NCBI RefSeq assembly: GCF_021249345.1
Contig: NZ_CP089588.1
Location: forward strand, 1,178,001 to 1,242,000
Direction of reading: 5' to 3'
DNA from: Halobacterium wangiae
Lineage (GTDB): Archaea > Halobacteriota > Halobacteria > Halobacteriales > Halobacteriaceae
Length of the DNA stretch: 64,000 nucleotides
In this document: piece after piece, positions 1-9,738 of the stretch
Layout of the letters: each line of letters begins with the position of its first letter
Position numbering within the stretch: position 1 is the first letter of the stretch
Notes under the pieces: model-generated
What the model saw: the letters and a program-made list of their open reading frames with translations, nothing else
Databases searched by the model: none
Told to the model about the DNA's origin: nothing
Translations under genes and position numbers: made by a program

Positions 1-213
1 GTCGAGGTCGCCGACGCCGACGAACCCGGCATCGTCGCGCAGGTCACCGGGTTGCTCGCCGAGCGCGACATCAGTATCCGGCAGACCATCAGCGAGGACC
101 CCGAGTTCACGGACGAACCGCGGCTCTACCTCGTGACCGACGCGGCGCTCCCGGGCGACGTGGTGACCGAACTGATGGCACTGCCGTTCGTGCGGTCTGT
201 CGAACTCTCCTGA
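1..213 (+). CDS. ACT-domain protein, C-terminal fragment
   Basis: The frame is open from the first base and ends at TGA 211-213, so only the last 70 residues are present. They read as one ACT-type regulatory domain: a strand, then DADEPGIVAQVTGLLAERDI, then a second half ending in LPFVRSVELS. ACT domains bind small ligands, usually amino acids. In haloarchaea this C-terminal form is common in regulators of amino-acid metabolism with an upstream HTH or second ACT domain, but that part is outside the window, so the full architecture is inferred only. Confidence 0.75.
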   Translation, partial: VEVADADEPGIVAQVTGLLAERDISIRQTISEDPEFTDEPRLYLVTDAALPGDVVTELMALPFVRSVELS

Positions 214-229
214 CGCGGACGCCGGCGTC

Positions 230-520
230 TCAGTCGCGACGGACGACGCTGGCGATGATGAACAGGTAGCCGACGGTCGTGATGGCGTAGTTGACCGTCA
301 GCAGGAGGACGGCGTCCGCGAAGTCCTGGCGGAACGCGGAGACCGTCGTGGCGATCGCGGCCGCGACGACGATACAGAACCCGATAGAGAGGGTGAGCAT
401 CTCGCGGCGCTCCGTCTCCAGGTAGGCGTCGGCGGCGATCGCCACCATCGCCAGCCCCGAGAGCGAGAGCGCGATGCTCGACGCGATGTAGAGGAGGTCC
501 GGCGTCGTCAGCTCGGCCAT
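230..520 (-). CDS. Small membrane protein (DUF7521-like)
   Basis: This 96-residue protein starts at ATG 520 (MAELTTPDLLYIASSIAL). It has three hydrophobic segments, at about residues 9-29, 41-61 and 70-90, with a charged loop (YLETERREM) between the first two. The arrangement matches small haloarchaeal membrane proteins that NCBI groups as DUF7521; this is recalled, not searched. Function is unknown. A longer frame reaches to 763 but its extra part overlaps the divergent gene at 606 and looks non-coding. It is convergent with the ACT-domain gene, 16 bp away. Confidence 0.7.
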   Translation of the reverse strand: MAELTTPDLLYIASSIALSLSGLAMVAIAADAYLETERREMLTLSIGFCIVVAAAIATTVSAFRQDFADAVLLLTVNYAITTVGYLFIIASVVRRD

Positions 521-605
521 CTCCCTCCAGATAACGAGAGCGCGGGCATAACCCTTGTGGGCGAAAACCGCAAGCGGCAACTCTCTCGGACCCCGACGCG
601 ACAGT

Positions 606-1226
606 GTGACCGACGCGTACCGAACACTCGCGGGCCGCGGCGAGGCCGACTTCGAAGTGCAGGGCTCGGAGTTCCTCGGGTACGCGTCCCCGGCGGCGAC
701 CGTCGAGGAGGCCGAGGCGTTCGTCGCCGACGTCGAACAGCGCCACCCGGACGCGACCCACAACGTCCCCTGCTACCGGGTGCGCGTGGAGTCGGGCGGC
801 CCGGGAGGGGGCCACCTCCTGCGGGAGTACCAGTCCGACGACGGCGAGCCGACCGGCTCCTCGGGGAAACCCGCGCTGAACGTCCTCCAGCAGCGCGACG
901 TCGAGAACGCCGTGGTGGTCGTCACCCGGTACTACGGCGGGACGAACCTCGGCGTGGGCGGCCTCGCTCGCGCCTACTCGCGAGCCGTCAAGGAGGCCGT
1001 CGACGACGCCGACGTCGTCGAGCAGCGCCCGCAGGAACGCTTCGGCGTCAGCGTAGTGTACGACGACTCTGGAACTGTTCGCGGCATCCTGGAGAGCGCG
1101 GACTGCGAGTTCGACGCCGACTACGGCGAGCGCGCGTCCTTCGACGTGACCGTCGCCCGCGACGACGCCGACGCGCTGCGCGAACGCATCCAGGACGCCG
1201 TCAGCGGGCGGGCGGACGTGGAGTAG
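606..1226 (+). CDS. IMPACT / YigZ (UPF0029) family protein
   Basis: This is a 206-aa protein from GTG 606 (VTDAYRTLAGRGEADF). The N-terminal UPF0029 domain carries the family signature: DDGEPTGSSGKPAL near residue 80 and VVVVTRYYGGTNLGVGGLAR near residue 105. The C-terminal part is a ferredoxin-like domain (DUF1949 type). Bacterial YigZ and eukaryotic IMPACT share this fold; IMPACT regulates the eIF2 kinase GCN2, but the archaeal role is unknown. GTG was preferred because the family signature starts soon after it and the upstream in-frame codons look non-coding. Confidence 0.88.
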   Translation: MTDAYRTLAGRGEADFEVQGSEFLGYASPAATVEEAEAFVADVEQRHPDATHNVPCYRVRVESGGPGGGHLLREYQSDDGEPTGSSGKPALNVLQQRDVENAVVVVTRYYGGTNLGVGGLARAYSRAVKEAVDDADVVEQRPQERFGVSVVYDDSGTVRGILESADCEFDADYGERASFDVTVARDDADALRERIQDAVSGRADVE

Positions 1227-1294
1227 CGTCCGCGAACGAATCACGGACACTGAACGAGGCGTACTTTCTTGCCGCGGCGACCAGTGCTGGGCGT

Positions 1295-2263
1295 ATGAGC
1301 GACCCGCTGCAGGCCGCCCTCCACGCCGCGTTCCCGGATAGGCCCGTCGAGTCCGTCGAGGAACGCGACACGCGGCCAGGCAACCGGACGGCGCGCGTCG
1401 CGTTCGCGGACGGCGACGTCGTCTACCTGAAGACCGCCACGGACGGCACCCGCCGACTCGTCCGTGAGGCTGCGGCGACCCGGTGTGCCGACGCACGCTG
1501 CCCCATCGAGACGCCAGCCGTGGTCGCCGCGGACCCCGACGGCGACCCGCCGTACCTCGCCATGGAGCCGATTCCCGGGATTCCACTTCAGGACCCCTGG
1601 TCGAGCGCCGACACCGCGGAACGCGCCAGACTGCTCCGGGAAGTCGGAGAGACGGTCGCGGCGGTTCACGAAGCGGCGTTCGAGCAGCCGGGTCGCATCC
1701 TCGGCGGGGACGAGGGTGGCCTTGATCTAGCGGCCGAGAGCTGGTCGGAGACGCTGGCCGCGGACGTCGAGGAGCGGACCGAAGACCTGTTCGCCGCCCG
1801 CTTCCGGGAACTCCCGGGTCGGCTCGCGGCCGTCCTCAGGGACGCCGCCCCACTGCTGGACGACGCGCCCGCAGCGCTGCTCCACTGCGACCTCAACCGG
1901 TCGAACTGCCGGCTCGACCCGCGCGGGCTGCTCGACTGGGAGCGCGCGCTCGTCGGCGACCCCGGGCTGGACCTGGCGGACGCCGAGAGCCACCTCGTGG
2001 AACTTCCGGACGCGGACGAGGCCGAGCGAAGCGTCCTTCGAAACGGCCTCCGCGAGGGGTACCGAGCGTACGCCGACGCCCTCCCAGACGGCTTCGAGCA
2101 CCGAGAGCCGGTCTACCGTGCCGTCGCGTTCCTGCTGACCCCCCAAACGTTCGAACTGTGGGCGCCGGCGGCAGACCAGCCGACCGAGGAACTCGCCGAC
2201 TGGGTGCGCGGAGAGTTCGACGAGCGCCTGGACGCCGCCCGCGAGGCCGCGCACTCCGCGTAG
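1295..2263 (+). CDS. Aminoglycoside phosphotransferase-family kinase-like protein
   Basis: This is a 322-aa protein from ATG 1295 (MSDPLQAALHAAFPDRPVES). The APH/choline-kinase fold is indicated by an N-terminal nucleotide-binding half with VYLKTATDG, a hinge-like AMEPIPGIPLQ, the catalytic-loop motif LLHCDLNRSNCRLD (HxDxxxxN) and the metal-binding LLDWERALVGDPGLDLA. The substrate cannot be read from sequence: haloarchaea carry many such kinases that are not antibiotic-resistance enzymes. The longer frame starting at 557 is an out-of-phase shadow of the preceding gene. It lies 68 bp after the IMPACT-family gene and 37 bp before the S9 peptidase. Confidence 0.85.
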   Translation: MSDPLQAALHAAFPDRPVESVEERDTRPGNRTARVAFADGDVVYLKTATDGTRRLVREAAATRCADARCPIETPAVVAADPDGDPPYLAMEPIPGIPLQDPWSSADTAERARLLREVGETVAAVHEAAFEQPGRILGGDEGGLDLAAESWSETLAADVEERTEDLFAARFRELPGRLAAVLRDAAPLLDDAPAALLHCDLNRSNCRLDPRGLLDWERALVGDPGLDLADAESHLVELPDADEAERSVLRNGLREGYRAYADALPDGFEHREPVYRAVAFLLTPQTFELWAPAADQPTEELADWVRGEFDERLDAAREAAHSA

Positions 2264-2300
2264 CACAAACCATTTCGTCGGGCCGCCCGACCCTCGGGCC

Positions 2301-4328
2301 ATGAACCGCGTCGAGGCCAGCGACTACCACGAGTTCTCGCGGCTCTCCCACCCCGCCGTGTCGCCCGACGGCGACCGTGTCGCCTACGTGCAGCAGACGC
2401 CCGACTCCGACACCGACTACGAGGCGACCGTCTACGTCGCGTCCGTCGGCGGCGACGAGTCCCGGCGGTTCACCGTCGCGGAGGGCGTCGACAGCGAACC
2501 CACGTGGAGTCCGTCGGGAGACCGCCTGGCGTTCGTCTCGACGCGCGGCGCGGACGACGACCGCCCCCAGATCTGGGTGCTCCCCGTCGACGGCGGCGAG
2601 GCCGAGCAGGTCACGGACGTGGTCGGCGGCGTCTCCAGCATCGCGTGGGGGCCCGAGGGCGACCGCATCGCGTTCGTGCAGTCCGTCCGCCCCGAAGAAC
2701 GCGACGACGACCTCGACCTGGATACCGACGAGGAGTACGAACGGGAGGCGCCCGACCCCCGGGTCATCGACCGCCACGTCTACCGCGCCCACGAGTCGTA
2801 CGCCGACGGCGCGCGCTCGCACGTCTACCTCGTCGACCTCGGGGACCGAGCGGTCTCCCGCGTCACCGAGGGCGTCGCGGACTGCCTCGGGCCGGCGTGG
2901 GGTGCGGACGCGCTCTACTACCCGATCCGTCGCGGGGTGGACGGCGACGGCCGACTGGCGTGGGAGCTGGCGGCGTTCGACCCCGCCTCCGGCGAGGAGA
3001 CGGTGCTGCGGGACATCGAGGGGTGGGGGCCGACGCTAGCGGTACACGCCGGAGACGGAGGCGATAGTATCGCGTACACGACGACGCCGGCCGACGACCC
3101 GACGCTCGCGCAGACCGAGGTCGAGGTGTACGACCGGGCAACAGACCAGGTGGACCAGCTCACCGCTGGCCTCGACCGCACGCTCGAACTGTGGAACGCG
3201 AGCCACGCGCCCGAGTGGGGACCCGACGGCGACTACCTCTACGTCTGCACGCCCGACGAGGGTGGCTACGCACTGCGGCGCATCGGCGACGACGGCGTGA
3301 CGGTCGTGCTGGGCGGCGACCGACACGTCCACGGCTTCTCCGTCGCGCGGGACACCGTCGGGGTCGTCCAGTCGGAGTGGGACCACACGGGCGACGTCGT
3401 GGCGGCGACGCCGGGCGGCGCCGAGGAGAACCGTCTCACGCGCGTCAACGCGGCGTACCTCGACGACCGGGCGGTCCGCCAGCCCGAGGAACTGTGGTTC
3501 GAGGGGCCGGACGGCGAGGAGGTGCAGGGCTGGGTGCTGACGCCGCCGGATTTCGACCCCGGGGAAACGTACCCGTTGGTCGTGGAGATCCACGGCGGTC
3601 CCCACCGGATGTGGTCGACGTCGGGGTCGATGTGGCACGAGTTCCAGACGCTCGCCGCCCGCGGCTACGTCGTCTTCTGGTGCAACCCACGGGGCTCGGC
3701 GGGCTACGGAGCGGCGTTCATGCGCGCCATCGAGCGCGACTGGGGCGACGTGACCCTCCAGGACGTGCTGGCGGGCGCACGGCAGGTCGCCGACCGCGAC
3801 TACGTCGGTGACGACGCGTTCGTCACCGGCGGGAGCTTCGGCGGGTTCATGACCGCGTGGGCGGTCGGCCACACGGACTTCTTCGACGCGGCGGTCGCCC
3901 AGCGCGGCGTCTACGACCTCACCGGGTTCTACGGCTCCTCGGACGTCTACAAGCTCGTCGAGGGCGACTTCCGCGCGGTCCCCTGGGCGGACTACGAGTT
4001 CCTCGCCGAGCAGTCCCCGGCGACGTACGCCGACCTCGTGGACACGCCGACGCTCGTCGTCCACGCCGAGGACGACTACCGGACGCCCGCGAACACTGCC
4101 GAACTGTTCTACCGCGCGCTGCGACAGCAGGGCGTCGACACGCGGCTGGTCCGCTACCCCCGCGAGGGCCACGAACTCTCGCGCTCGGGGGAACCCGGGC
4201 ACGTCGTGGACCGCATCGAGCGCATCGCGCGCTGGTTCGACGGCTACTCTAGCCACCACGACGCGCCGCGGGCGCTCGACAGGGAGCGCGGCGACGGCCT
4301 CTCCGCTGGCGAAGAGGACGAGAAGTGA
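2301..4328 (+). CDS. S9-family serine peptidase (acylaminoacyl-peptidase type)
   Basis: This 675-aa protein has the prolyl-oligopeptidase layout. Residues about 1-400 form a beta-propeller of WD-like/TolB repeats (SPDGDRVAYVQQTP, SPSGDRLAFVSTRG and similar), followed by an alpha/beta-hydrolase domain. The catalytic residues are visible: Ser about 512 in GGSFGGFMT, Asp about 592 in HAEDDYRTP and His about 624 in REGHELSR. An oxyanion-hole segment EIHGGPHRMW precedes them. The family cleaves short or N-acylated peptides in the cytoplasm, and no signal peptide is seen. Start ATG 2301 fits the first propeller strand. Confidence 0.92.
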   Translation: MNRVEASDYHEFSRLSHPAVSPDGDRVAYVQQTPDSDTDYEATVYVASVGGDESRRFTVAEGVDSEPTWSPSGDRLAFVSTRGADDDRPQIWVLPVDGGEAEQVTDVVGGVSSIAWGPEGDRIAFVQSVRPEERDDDLDLDTDEEYEREAPDPRVIDRHVYRAHESYADGARSHVYLVDLGDRAVSRVTEGVADCLGPAWGADALYYPIRRGVDGDGRLAWELAAFDPASGEETVLRDIEGWGPTLAVHAGDGGDSIAYTTTPADDPTLAQTEVEVYDRATDQVDQLTAGLDRTLELWNASHAPEWGPDGDYLYVCTPDEGGYALRRIGDDGVTVVLGGDRHVHGFSVARDTVGVVQSEWDHTGDVVAATPGGAEENRLTRVNAAYLDDRAVRQPEELWFEGPDGEEVQGWVLTPPDFDPGETYPLVVEIHGGPHRMWSTSGSMWHEFQTLAARGYVVFWCNPRGSAGYGAAFMRAIERDWGDVTLQDVLAGARQVADRDYVGDDAFVTGGSFGGFMTAWAVGHTDFFDAAVAQRGVYDLTGFYGSSDVYKLVEGDFRAVPWADYEFLAEQSPATYADLVDTPTLVVHAEDDYRTPANTAELFYRALRQQGVDTRLVRYPREGHELSRSGEPGHVVDRIERIARWFDGYSSHHDAPRALDRERGDGLSAGEEDEK

Positions 4329-4488
4329 GGAACACTCGGTAGTTCTCGGGAGCGCTACTGGGGTACGTTTCCACGGGAGTTCTGAGCCGGGAAACCGCGG
4401 TACGGGGCGGTGGGGCGGAGGTGAAGCGAAGGGGTTCGAACGGGGCGGCCGGGCGGCGTTTTCTCGACCCGAAATCGTCCTTCGTCGC

Positions 4489-4725
4489 TCAGTCGACGAT
4501 GATGTCGGTTCCCTCGCTGGCCGGCTGGGGGCCGGTGTCCGTCTCGGGTTCCTCGGGGCGCATCTTCTCCTCGTAGCGGTCGATCCAGTTCGCGAAACAC
4601 TCCGGGCAGAGCTGCTGGCTGTCTATCTGGGAGCGGTCGACGGTCACGCGGACGGTCCGCGACAGCGGGTTCGCCACCTCGTCCCCGCACCAGTCACACG
4701 GCTCCGTGTCGGTGTCGTCACTCAT
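4489..4725 (-). CDS. Small zinc-ribbon-like protein
   Basis: This is a 78-aa acidic protein from ATG 4725 (MSDDTDTEPCDWCGDEVANP). Two cysteine pairs, CDWC near residue 10 and CPEC near residue 41, suggest one zinc-binding knuckle. The tail is rich in Glu and Pro. Haloarchaea encode many such small CxxC proteins, which are over-represented among their short proteins and mostly uncharacterised. It is an isolated gene, 107 bp upstream of upp on the same strand only in the sense of map order; the two are not contiguous enough to prove an operon. Confidence 0.75.
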   Translation of the reverse strand: MSDDTDTEPCDWCGDEVANPLSRTVRVTVDRSQIDSQQLCPECFANWIDRYEEKMRPEEPETDTGPQPASEGTDIIVD

Positions 4726-4832
4726 GGCGTGGACGTGGACGGGTGGCATCTTCAAGTTGCGGGTCACCGGTCGCGGCCCGGAGGCGACCGTGTGCACCGA
4801 CTGGAGCCACGGCTCTCGCGGAGCGACCGCGG

Positions 4833-5513
4833 TTACGTCGTGCGGAACGCGCGGTCGCCGGCGTCGCCGAGGCCGGGGACGATGAAGCCGTCGTCGTCGA
4901 GGTGGTCGTCGATGGCGACGGTGAGGAGGTCGGCCGCGGGGAACTGCTCGCTGACGCGGAGCAACCCGTCGGGAGCGCTCACGGCCGACAGCACGAACAG
5001 GTGTTCGACGTCGTCGGGCGCCTCGTCGGTGACGTAGTCGAGGACGGTGCACATCGTCGACCCCGTGGCGAGCATCGGGTCGGCGACGATGACGGTGTCG
5101 TCCGAGGAGATCTCGGGGAGTTTCACGTAGTCGATGGTGATGGGGAACTCGCCGTCCTCGTTCATGCCCGCTTCCTCGTCGCGGCCCGCGCTGATGACGC
5201 CCTGCTTCGCGCGCGGAAACGCCTTCAGCAGTCCCTCGACGAACGGCGTGGCGGCCCGCAGTACGTTGATGATGACGACGTCGTCGAGGCCCTTCACGCG
5301 CTCGCCGGTGGTCTCGGTCAGCGGCGTCTCGATGGAGACGAACTCCGTGTCCATCGCGCCGTCGATGATCTCGTAGCCGGAGATGCGGCCGAGTTTCACG
5401 AGGCCCTTGCGGAAGCCGACCTGCTCGGTCTCGACGTCGCGGAGTCTGGAGAGTGTGTCTTTGGCCAGCGCGTGCGTGATGACGTGGGCGTCGCCGCGGT
5501 CTTCGATGGGCAT
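4833..5513 (-). CDS. upp: Uracil phosphoribosyltransferase
   Basis: This 226-aa enzyme makes UMP from uracil and PRPP (pyrimidine salvage, cytoplasm). It has the UPRTase features: the family N-terminus with [29 protein letters not shown], the PRPP loop [13 protein letters not shown] (about residues 135-147) and the C-terminal uracil-binding segment with [12 protein letters not shown]. Start ATG 5513 gives the standard archaeal length and lies 28 nt downstream of a TATA-like box at 5537-5545, consistent with leaderless mRNA. The longer frame to 6692 is a shadow. Confidence 0.95.
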   Translation of the reverse strand: MPIEDRGDAHVITHALAKDTLSRLRDVETEQVGFRKGLVKLGRISGYEIIDGAMDTEFVSIETPLTETTGERVKGLDDVVIINVLRAATPFVEGLLKAFPRAKQGVISAGRDEEAGMNEDGEFPITIDYVKLPEISSDDTVIVADPMLATGSTMCTVLDYVTDEAPDDVEHLFVLSAVSAPDGLLRVSEQFPAADLLTVAIDDHLDDDGFIVPGLGDAGDRAFRTT

Positions 5514-5536
5514 ACCTAGTGGCGGACTCCGCGACT

Positions 5537-5545
5537 GCATAAAAC
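5537..5545 (-). promoter_or_regulatory. TATA box of upp
   Basis: Read on the minus strand this is GTTTTATGC. It is centred about 28 nt before the upp ATG at 5513, the spacing expected for a leaderless haloarchaeal transcript. It shares the 117-bp divergent intergenic region with the promoter of the next gene. Confidence 0.65.
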
Positions 5546-5596
5546 CCGCTATGGCTCGCGAGCAGCGTGCGACGTGCCCACACGAGGCCGACAAGG

Positions 5597-5604
5597 GATT
5601 TAAC
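5597..5604 (+). promoter_or_regulatory. TATA box of the DUF5828-like gene
   Basis: GATTTAAC is centred about 30 nt upstream of ATG 5631, fitting a leaderless archaeal promoter. It is divergent from the upp promoter. Confidence 0.6.
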
Positions 5605-5630
5605 CCTCGACACACTAGGACCGGACAACC

Positions 5631-6314
5631 ATGGAGGAGAGTGTCGCCGGGTTCAAGCGGCGCGGCGACTGGGGAGACATCGTCGAACACGGTGAACGCG
5701 TCACGCACGCGCTCCGGGAGGCCGGCGCCGAGGACGCGTACGCCGAGGCGTTCGACGAGTGGGACGAGTGGCGACCGAAGTCCCACGAGCGCATCGAGGA
5801 CGAGGTCAACGAGAAGACCGCCGACCAGGCGAGCGTCGACGAGGGCGAGGGCGAGAAGGCCGGGAAGGCGCCCAACGAGGACCTCCAGACCGCGGGCGAA
5901 CAGCTCACGGAGTCCTACGAGCGACTCGGCGACGGCGAGGAAGAGGAGGCCGTCGACAAGTGGCAGGACTCCCTCGGGCACGTCAAGCGCGCGGCGGACA
6001 CCGCCGGCCGGAAGGTGCTCCGGAAGGTCGAGAACGCCGTCTACCAGAACGTGATGACGCAGGTCGCGCCGTACTACTTCGACAACGACCTCGTGAGCGC
6101 GAACATCCAGCGCGTACGCAGCCAGGAGGAGTTCACCTTCGAGGTGAACGTCAACGACGACGAGCTGAAGGACGCGGTCCGCGAGTACCTCCACTCCTTC
6201 GAGGACATCGAGCGCTGGCACGTCGACACCGAACGCGAGACAGACACCGCCGAGGCCGCCGAGGGCGTCGAACCACCCGAACAGAACGGCGACGCGAAGT
6301 CGACGACGAACTGA
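5631..6314 (+). CDS. Conserved haloarchaeal protein (DUF5828-like)
   Basis: This 227-aa protein is very acidic and predicted mostly helical, with no membrane segment or catalytic motif. It starts [20 protein letters not shown]. The middle is low-complexity and charged (about residues 60-115). A more ordered second half contains [20 protein letters not shown] and a short beta-rich segment. I assign it to the haloarchaea-specific DUF5828 from memory. Function is unknown. ATG 5631 is 30 nt after a TATA-like box. Confidence 0.7.
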   Translation: MEESVAGFKRRGDWGDIVEHGERVTHALREAGAEDAYAEAFDEWDEWRPKSHERIEDEVNEKTADQASVDEGEGEKAGKAPNEDLQTAGEQLTESYERLGDGEEEEAVDKWQDSLGHVKRAADTAGRKVLRKVENAVYQNVMTQVAPYYFDNDLVSANIQRVRSQEEFTFEVNVNDDELKDAVREYLHSFEDIERWHVDTERETDTAEAAEGVEPPEQNGDAKSTTN

Positions 6315-6399
6315 GTTATCCCCTCGCCGTGCCCCGAGAAGCAGCGAGGGACCGCTGTGTCGGTACTCTCTTGGTCGGGGCACCCTGAGGTGGGGGTCA

Positions 6400-7575
6400 A
6401 TGAGTGGAACGGCCCTGGCGACGCTCGTCGTCGCAGCGCTCGCGAGTCTGTTCATGGCGTGGGCCATCGGCGCCGGCTCCTCGGGGTCGACGCCGTTCGC
6501 CCCGGCGGTCGGCGCGAACGCCATCACTGTGATGCGCGCGGGGTTCGTCGTCGGGATTCTCGGGCTCGCCGGCGCGGTCTTCCAGGGCGCGAACGTCTCC
6601 GAGGCCGTCGGACGGGAGCTCATCGTCGGCGTCACCCTCTCACCGGTGGCGGCGACGACGGCGCTGTTGACCGCCGCGGGCCTCGTCGCCATCGGCGTGT
6701 TCGCAGGCTACCCGATAGCGACCGCGTTCACCGTCACGGGCGCCGTCGTCGGCACGGGGCTGGCGATGGGCGGTGGCGCGGCGTGGGCGAAGTACCAGCA
6801 GATCGCGGCGCTGTGGGTGCTGACGCCGTTCGTCGGCGGCGGTATCGCCTACGGCATGGCGAGCGGACTCCGCTCGCTCGACGTCGACCGCGTCACCGTC
6901 CCCGTGCTCGCGGCCGTCGTCGGCGCCATCGTCGCCAACGTCCAGTTCGTCTTCCTCGGCCCGCAGGGCGTGAGCCGGTCGCTCGCGCGGGCGACGGCCG
7001 TCGCCGTCGGCGAGTACGAACTCGCCGTCCACCTCGCCACGACGGTCGCGTTCGCGGCGGTCGTCGCCGTCCTGCTGCGCCGCGACATGGACCGGGACGC
7101 GGAGCGCGGACAGCGCCACTTCCTGCTCGCGCTCGGCGGCCTCGTGGCGTTCTCCGCGGGGGGCAGCCAGGTCGGTCTCGCGGTCGGCCCGCTGCTCCCG
7201 CTGGTCGGCGAGGACGTGTCGCTGACGTACGTCCTCCTCGGAGGTGGCATCGGCCTGCTCGCCGGGTCGTGGACGGGCGCCCCCCGGATGATCAAGGCGC
7301 TCGCCCAGGACTACTCCTCGCTGGGCCCGCGGCGCTCGATCGCCGCGCTCATCCCGAGTTTCGCCATCGCCCAGACGGCCGTCTTCTTCGGCATCCCGGT
7401 CTCGTTCAACGAGATCATCGTCAGCGCCATCATCGGGTCGGGCTACGCGGCCTCCACCGGCGGCGGCGTCAGCAGCACCAAGATGGCCTACACGGCGCTC
7501 GCGTGGGTCGCGTCGCTCGCGCTCGCGCTCGGCGTCAGCTACGGCGCGTTCGTCGCCGTCGACGCGGTCCTCTGA
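6400..7575 (+). CDS. Inorganic phosphate transporter, PiT family
   Basis: This 391-aa integral membrane protein has about ten hydrophobic segments. The two inverted PiT signatures are seen: [11 protein letters not shown] near residue 38, continuing into [17 protein letters not shown], and in the C-terminal half [18 protein letters not shown] followed by [11 protein letters not shown]. PiT proteins carry phosphate by cation symport across the cytoplasmic membrane. A central cytoplasmic loop contains [15 protein letters not shown]. No PhoU-like gene is adjacent. Convergent with the next gene, one base apart. Confidence 0.87.
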   Translation: MSGTALATLVVAALASLFMAWAIGAGSSGSTPFAPAVGANAITVMRAGFVVGILGLAGAVFQGANVSEAVGRELIVGVTLSPVAATTALLTAAGLVAIGVFAGYPIATAFTVTGAVVGTGLAMGGGAAWAKYQQIAALWVLTPFVGGGIAYGMASGLRSLDVDRVTVPVLAAVVGAIVANVQFVFLGPQGVSRSLARATAVAVGEYELAVHLATTVAFAAVVAVLLRRDMDRDAERGQRHFLLALGGLVAFSAGGSQVGLAVGPLLPLVGEDVSLTYVLLGGGIGLLAGSWTGAPRMIKALAQDYSSLGPRRSIAALIPSFAIAQTAVFFGIPVSFNEIIVSAIIGSGYAASTGGGVSSTKMAYTALAWVASLALALGVSYGAFVAVDAVL

Positions 7576-7576
7576 G

Positions 7577-8170
7577 TCACTCCGCCGACGGGAACTCGAG
7601 GACGAAGGCGGTGGTCCGAGCGGCCGTCCGCCCGATGCCGCCGACGACGACCGCCCCGACGACGGCGACGACCACGCCTGCGGCGGCGAAGAGGAGCGCT
7701 ACACCGAGCGTCTCGACCTCCCCCACGCCGGTGACGCCGACGGTCACGTCCGGGTGGTCGTAGTAGAACGGGGTCCCCAGGAGAGTCCCCGACAGCGTGA
7801 GCCACGTGACGACGACGGTGAACCCCGCGACGCCCACGACGAACCGGGCCAGCAAGTAGAACACCGCGCGGTAGCCCGACGGGTGGGTGAGTTCTGCGAG
7901 CGCCAGTGCGAGCATGCCGCCGTCGCTGTCGGGGCCGTCGAGGCGCGCCACGGGAGTACCGAACAGTTTCGCGCCGAGCGCCGCGTCCGCGACGGCGACG
8001 CGGCGCGCGAGGGGGGCCGCCCCGGCCAGGACGAACACGCCGACGACGAACACCAGCAGTGCGGCGCCCGCGGAGAGGGCCGCGACGACGAACGTGAAGT
8101 AGGCGATGCCGAGCGGGAACGACAGGAGGAGGTAGGCTGTCGAGCGGGGGACGTCACCGGGGAGGGCCAT
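7577..8170 (-). CDS. Membrane protein with putative sensor domain (PF13796-like)
   Basis: This 197-aa protein has four to six hydrophobic segments: two near the N-terminus (SFPLGIAYFTFVVAALSAGA, then VVGVFVLAGAAPLA), a central pair around FYLLARFVVGVAGFTVVVTW, and one at about residues 155-180. LSFPLGIAYFTF, then FYYDHPD before the last hydrophobic block, fits the family Pfam calls putative sensor. In bacteria this domain often precedes a histidine-kinase or PadR module; here it stands alone, as is usual in haloarchaea. Function is unproven. Confidence 0.7.
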   Translation of the reverse strand: MALPGDVPRSTAYLLLSFPLGIAYFTFVVAALSAGAALLVFVVGVFVLAGAAPLARRVAVADAALGAKLFGTPVARLDGPDSDGGMLALALAELTHPSGYRAVFYLLARFVVGVAGFTVVVTWLTLSGTLLGTPFYYDHPDVTVGVTGVGEVETLGVALLFAAAGVVVAVVGAVVVGGIGRTAARTTAFVLEFPSAE

Positions 8171-8266
8171 CGATAGGACGGACTCCAGGCCGACTCATCA
8201 AAGTTCTTACGAGAACGAGTGTGTCGTGGCTGTGTTCGCCCCGTCGACTCGCTGGAGGGCGTTCGC

Positions 8267-9631
8267 CTAGCGCTCGCCGTCGGCAGCGAGCGACTCGTGG
8301 TCGACGTCCTCGGCTTCCTCGGGCGGGAGTCGTGCGACGCGGGCCTTCATGATGCGCGTGTTCTCGACGTGTTCGACGGTGAGTTCGACGTTCTCGAAGC
8401 GGAACGACTCGCCCTCCTCGACGAGACGGCCGGCGCGGTTGAAGATGAACCCCGCGATGGTCTCGAACTCCTCGCCCTCCGGCAGTTCGATCTCGAGAGC
8501 CTCGTTGACCTCCTCGATGTTCACCTCGCCGCGCACGCGCACGGTTTCCTCGTCGACGAAGTCGAGGGGGAGTTCCTCCTCGCCCTCGAGTATCTCGCCG
8601 ACGATCTCCTCGGTGATGTCCTCGGTCGTGAGCAGCCCCTCGGTGGTCCCGAACTCGTCGATGACGACGACGAGCTGGACGCGCTCGTCCTGCATCTCCT
8701 GGAGCAGTTCGTCGACGTTCTTCGACTCGGGCACGTGGAGCGTCGGCTCGATGAGGTCCTCGAGGTCGACGTTCTCGCTCTCCCCGTAGAGGTACTCGCG
8801 GACGAGGTCCTCGAGGCTGACGACGCCGATGACGTTGTCGAGTTCGCCGTCGTAGACGGGGACGCGCTCGTGGCCGGCCTGCGTGCACGTCTGGATGGCC
8901 TCCTCGATGGTGGCGTCCTTCGAGACGGCGGTCATGTCGAGACGCGGTGTCATCACCTCCTTGGCGATGGTGTTGTTGAACCGGAAGATGCGCTGGAGCA
9001 TCTCCCGTTCCTCCTCGTCGATGACGCCCTCGCGCTCCCCCGTCTTGATCATGTCCTGGATCTCCGAGCGCGTGACGTAGGACGTCTCAATGGCGGCCCG
9101 GCCGCCGGTCACCTGGTTGACGACCCGGGTCAGGTAGTCGAAGGTGACGACCAGCGGGTAGAGGAAGCGCTCGGACCACTGCAGCGGCCCGGCGATGGTG
9201 AGCGCCCACGACTCCGTGTTCTCGACGGCGTATGACTTCGGCGCGCTCTCACCGAAGAGGAGGACGAGCGCGGTGACGCCGAACGTCGCCGCGAGCACCG
9301 CCTGCCCCTGGGAGAGATAGTAGCCGAGCAGGCCGGTGGCGATAGAGGACATCGCGATGTTCACGAGGTTGTTGCCGACGAGGATCGTGACGAGCAGCCG
9401 GTGGGGATCTTCCTTCAACTCCGCGACCGCCTCCGCACCGGGCCGCGCCTCCTCGCGGAGCACGTCGATGCGGTGGCGGGCCAGCGAGAACATGGCGATC
9501 TCCGAGGAGGAGAAGAACCCCGAGAGCACCATCAGGACGATCATCGTGACGATACCGCCGCCGACGATCACGTTCTGCGTGAGTTCGACGCCGAACAGCG
9601 CTACCGCCAGCGGAGACAACAGTGAGCCCAT
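8267..9631 (-). CDS. CNNM/CorC-type hemolysin-family transporter
   Basis: This 454-aa protein has three parts: an N-terminal CNNM (DUF21) membrane domain of about 200 residues (LSGFFSSSEIAMFSLARHRI, LLVTILVGNNLVNIAMSSIA, LFGESAPKSYAVEN), a CBS pair (about 215-340; VMTPRLDMTAV and RVPVYDGELDNVIGVVSLEDL), and a C-terminal CorC_HlyC domain (about 360-440). The family is linked to Mg2+ or Co2+ export or homeostasis. Start ATG 9631 gives the usual length, with a TATA-like TATTAATT about 32 nt upstream at 9660-9667. Confidence 0.9.
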   Translation of the reverse strand: MGSLLSPLAVALFGVELTQNVIVGGGIVTMIVLMVLSGFFSSSEIAMFSLARHRIDVLREEARPGAEAVAELKEDPHRLLVTILVGNNLVNIAMSSIATGLLGYYLSQGQAVLAATFGVTALVLLFGESAPKSYAVENTESWALTIAGPLQWSERFLYPLVVTFDYLTRVVNQVTGGRAAIETSYVTRSEIQDMIKTGEREGVIDEEEREMLQRIFRFNNTIAKEVMTPRLDMTAVSKDATIEEAIQTCTQAGHERVPVYDGELDNVIGVVSLEDLVREYLYGESENVDLEDLIEPTLHVPESKNVDELLQEMQDERVQLVVVIDEFGTTEGLLTTEDITEEIVGEILEGEEELPLDFVDEETVRVRGEVNIEEVNEALEIELPEGEEFETIAGFIFNRAGRLVEEGESFRFENVELTVEHVENTRIMKARVARLPPEEAEDVDHESLAADGER

Positions 9632-9738
9632 TCCGTAGAGGCTGTTTTCTGCCGGGCGAATTAATACTTTGCTCAACGAAGCCGCGGCGACCGCCGCGGG
9701 CGAAGCGTTTACCCGGGAATCGGGCGAAGAAGACGGAC

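Noticed and set aside
126-1586. Long minus-strand frame (486 codons) across the first 1.5 kb
   Set aside because: It is antisense to two well supported genes, Arg/Pro/Gly-rich and without domains; such frames are a by-product of high GC.
4430-4455. tRNA-like GGTTCGAA (T-loop word) near 4434
   Set aside because: No acceptor stem, D-arm or anticodon arm can be built around it.
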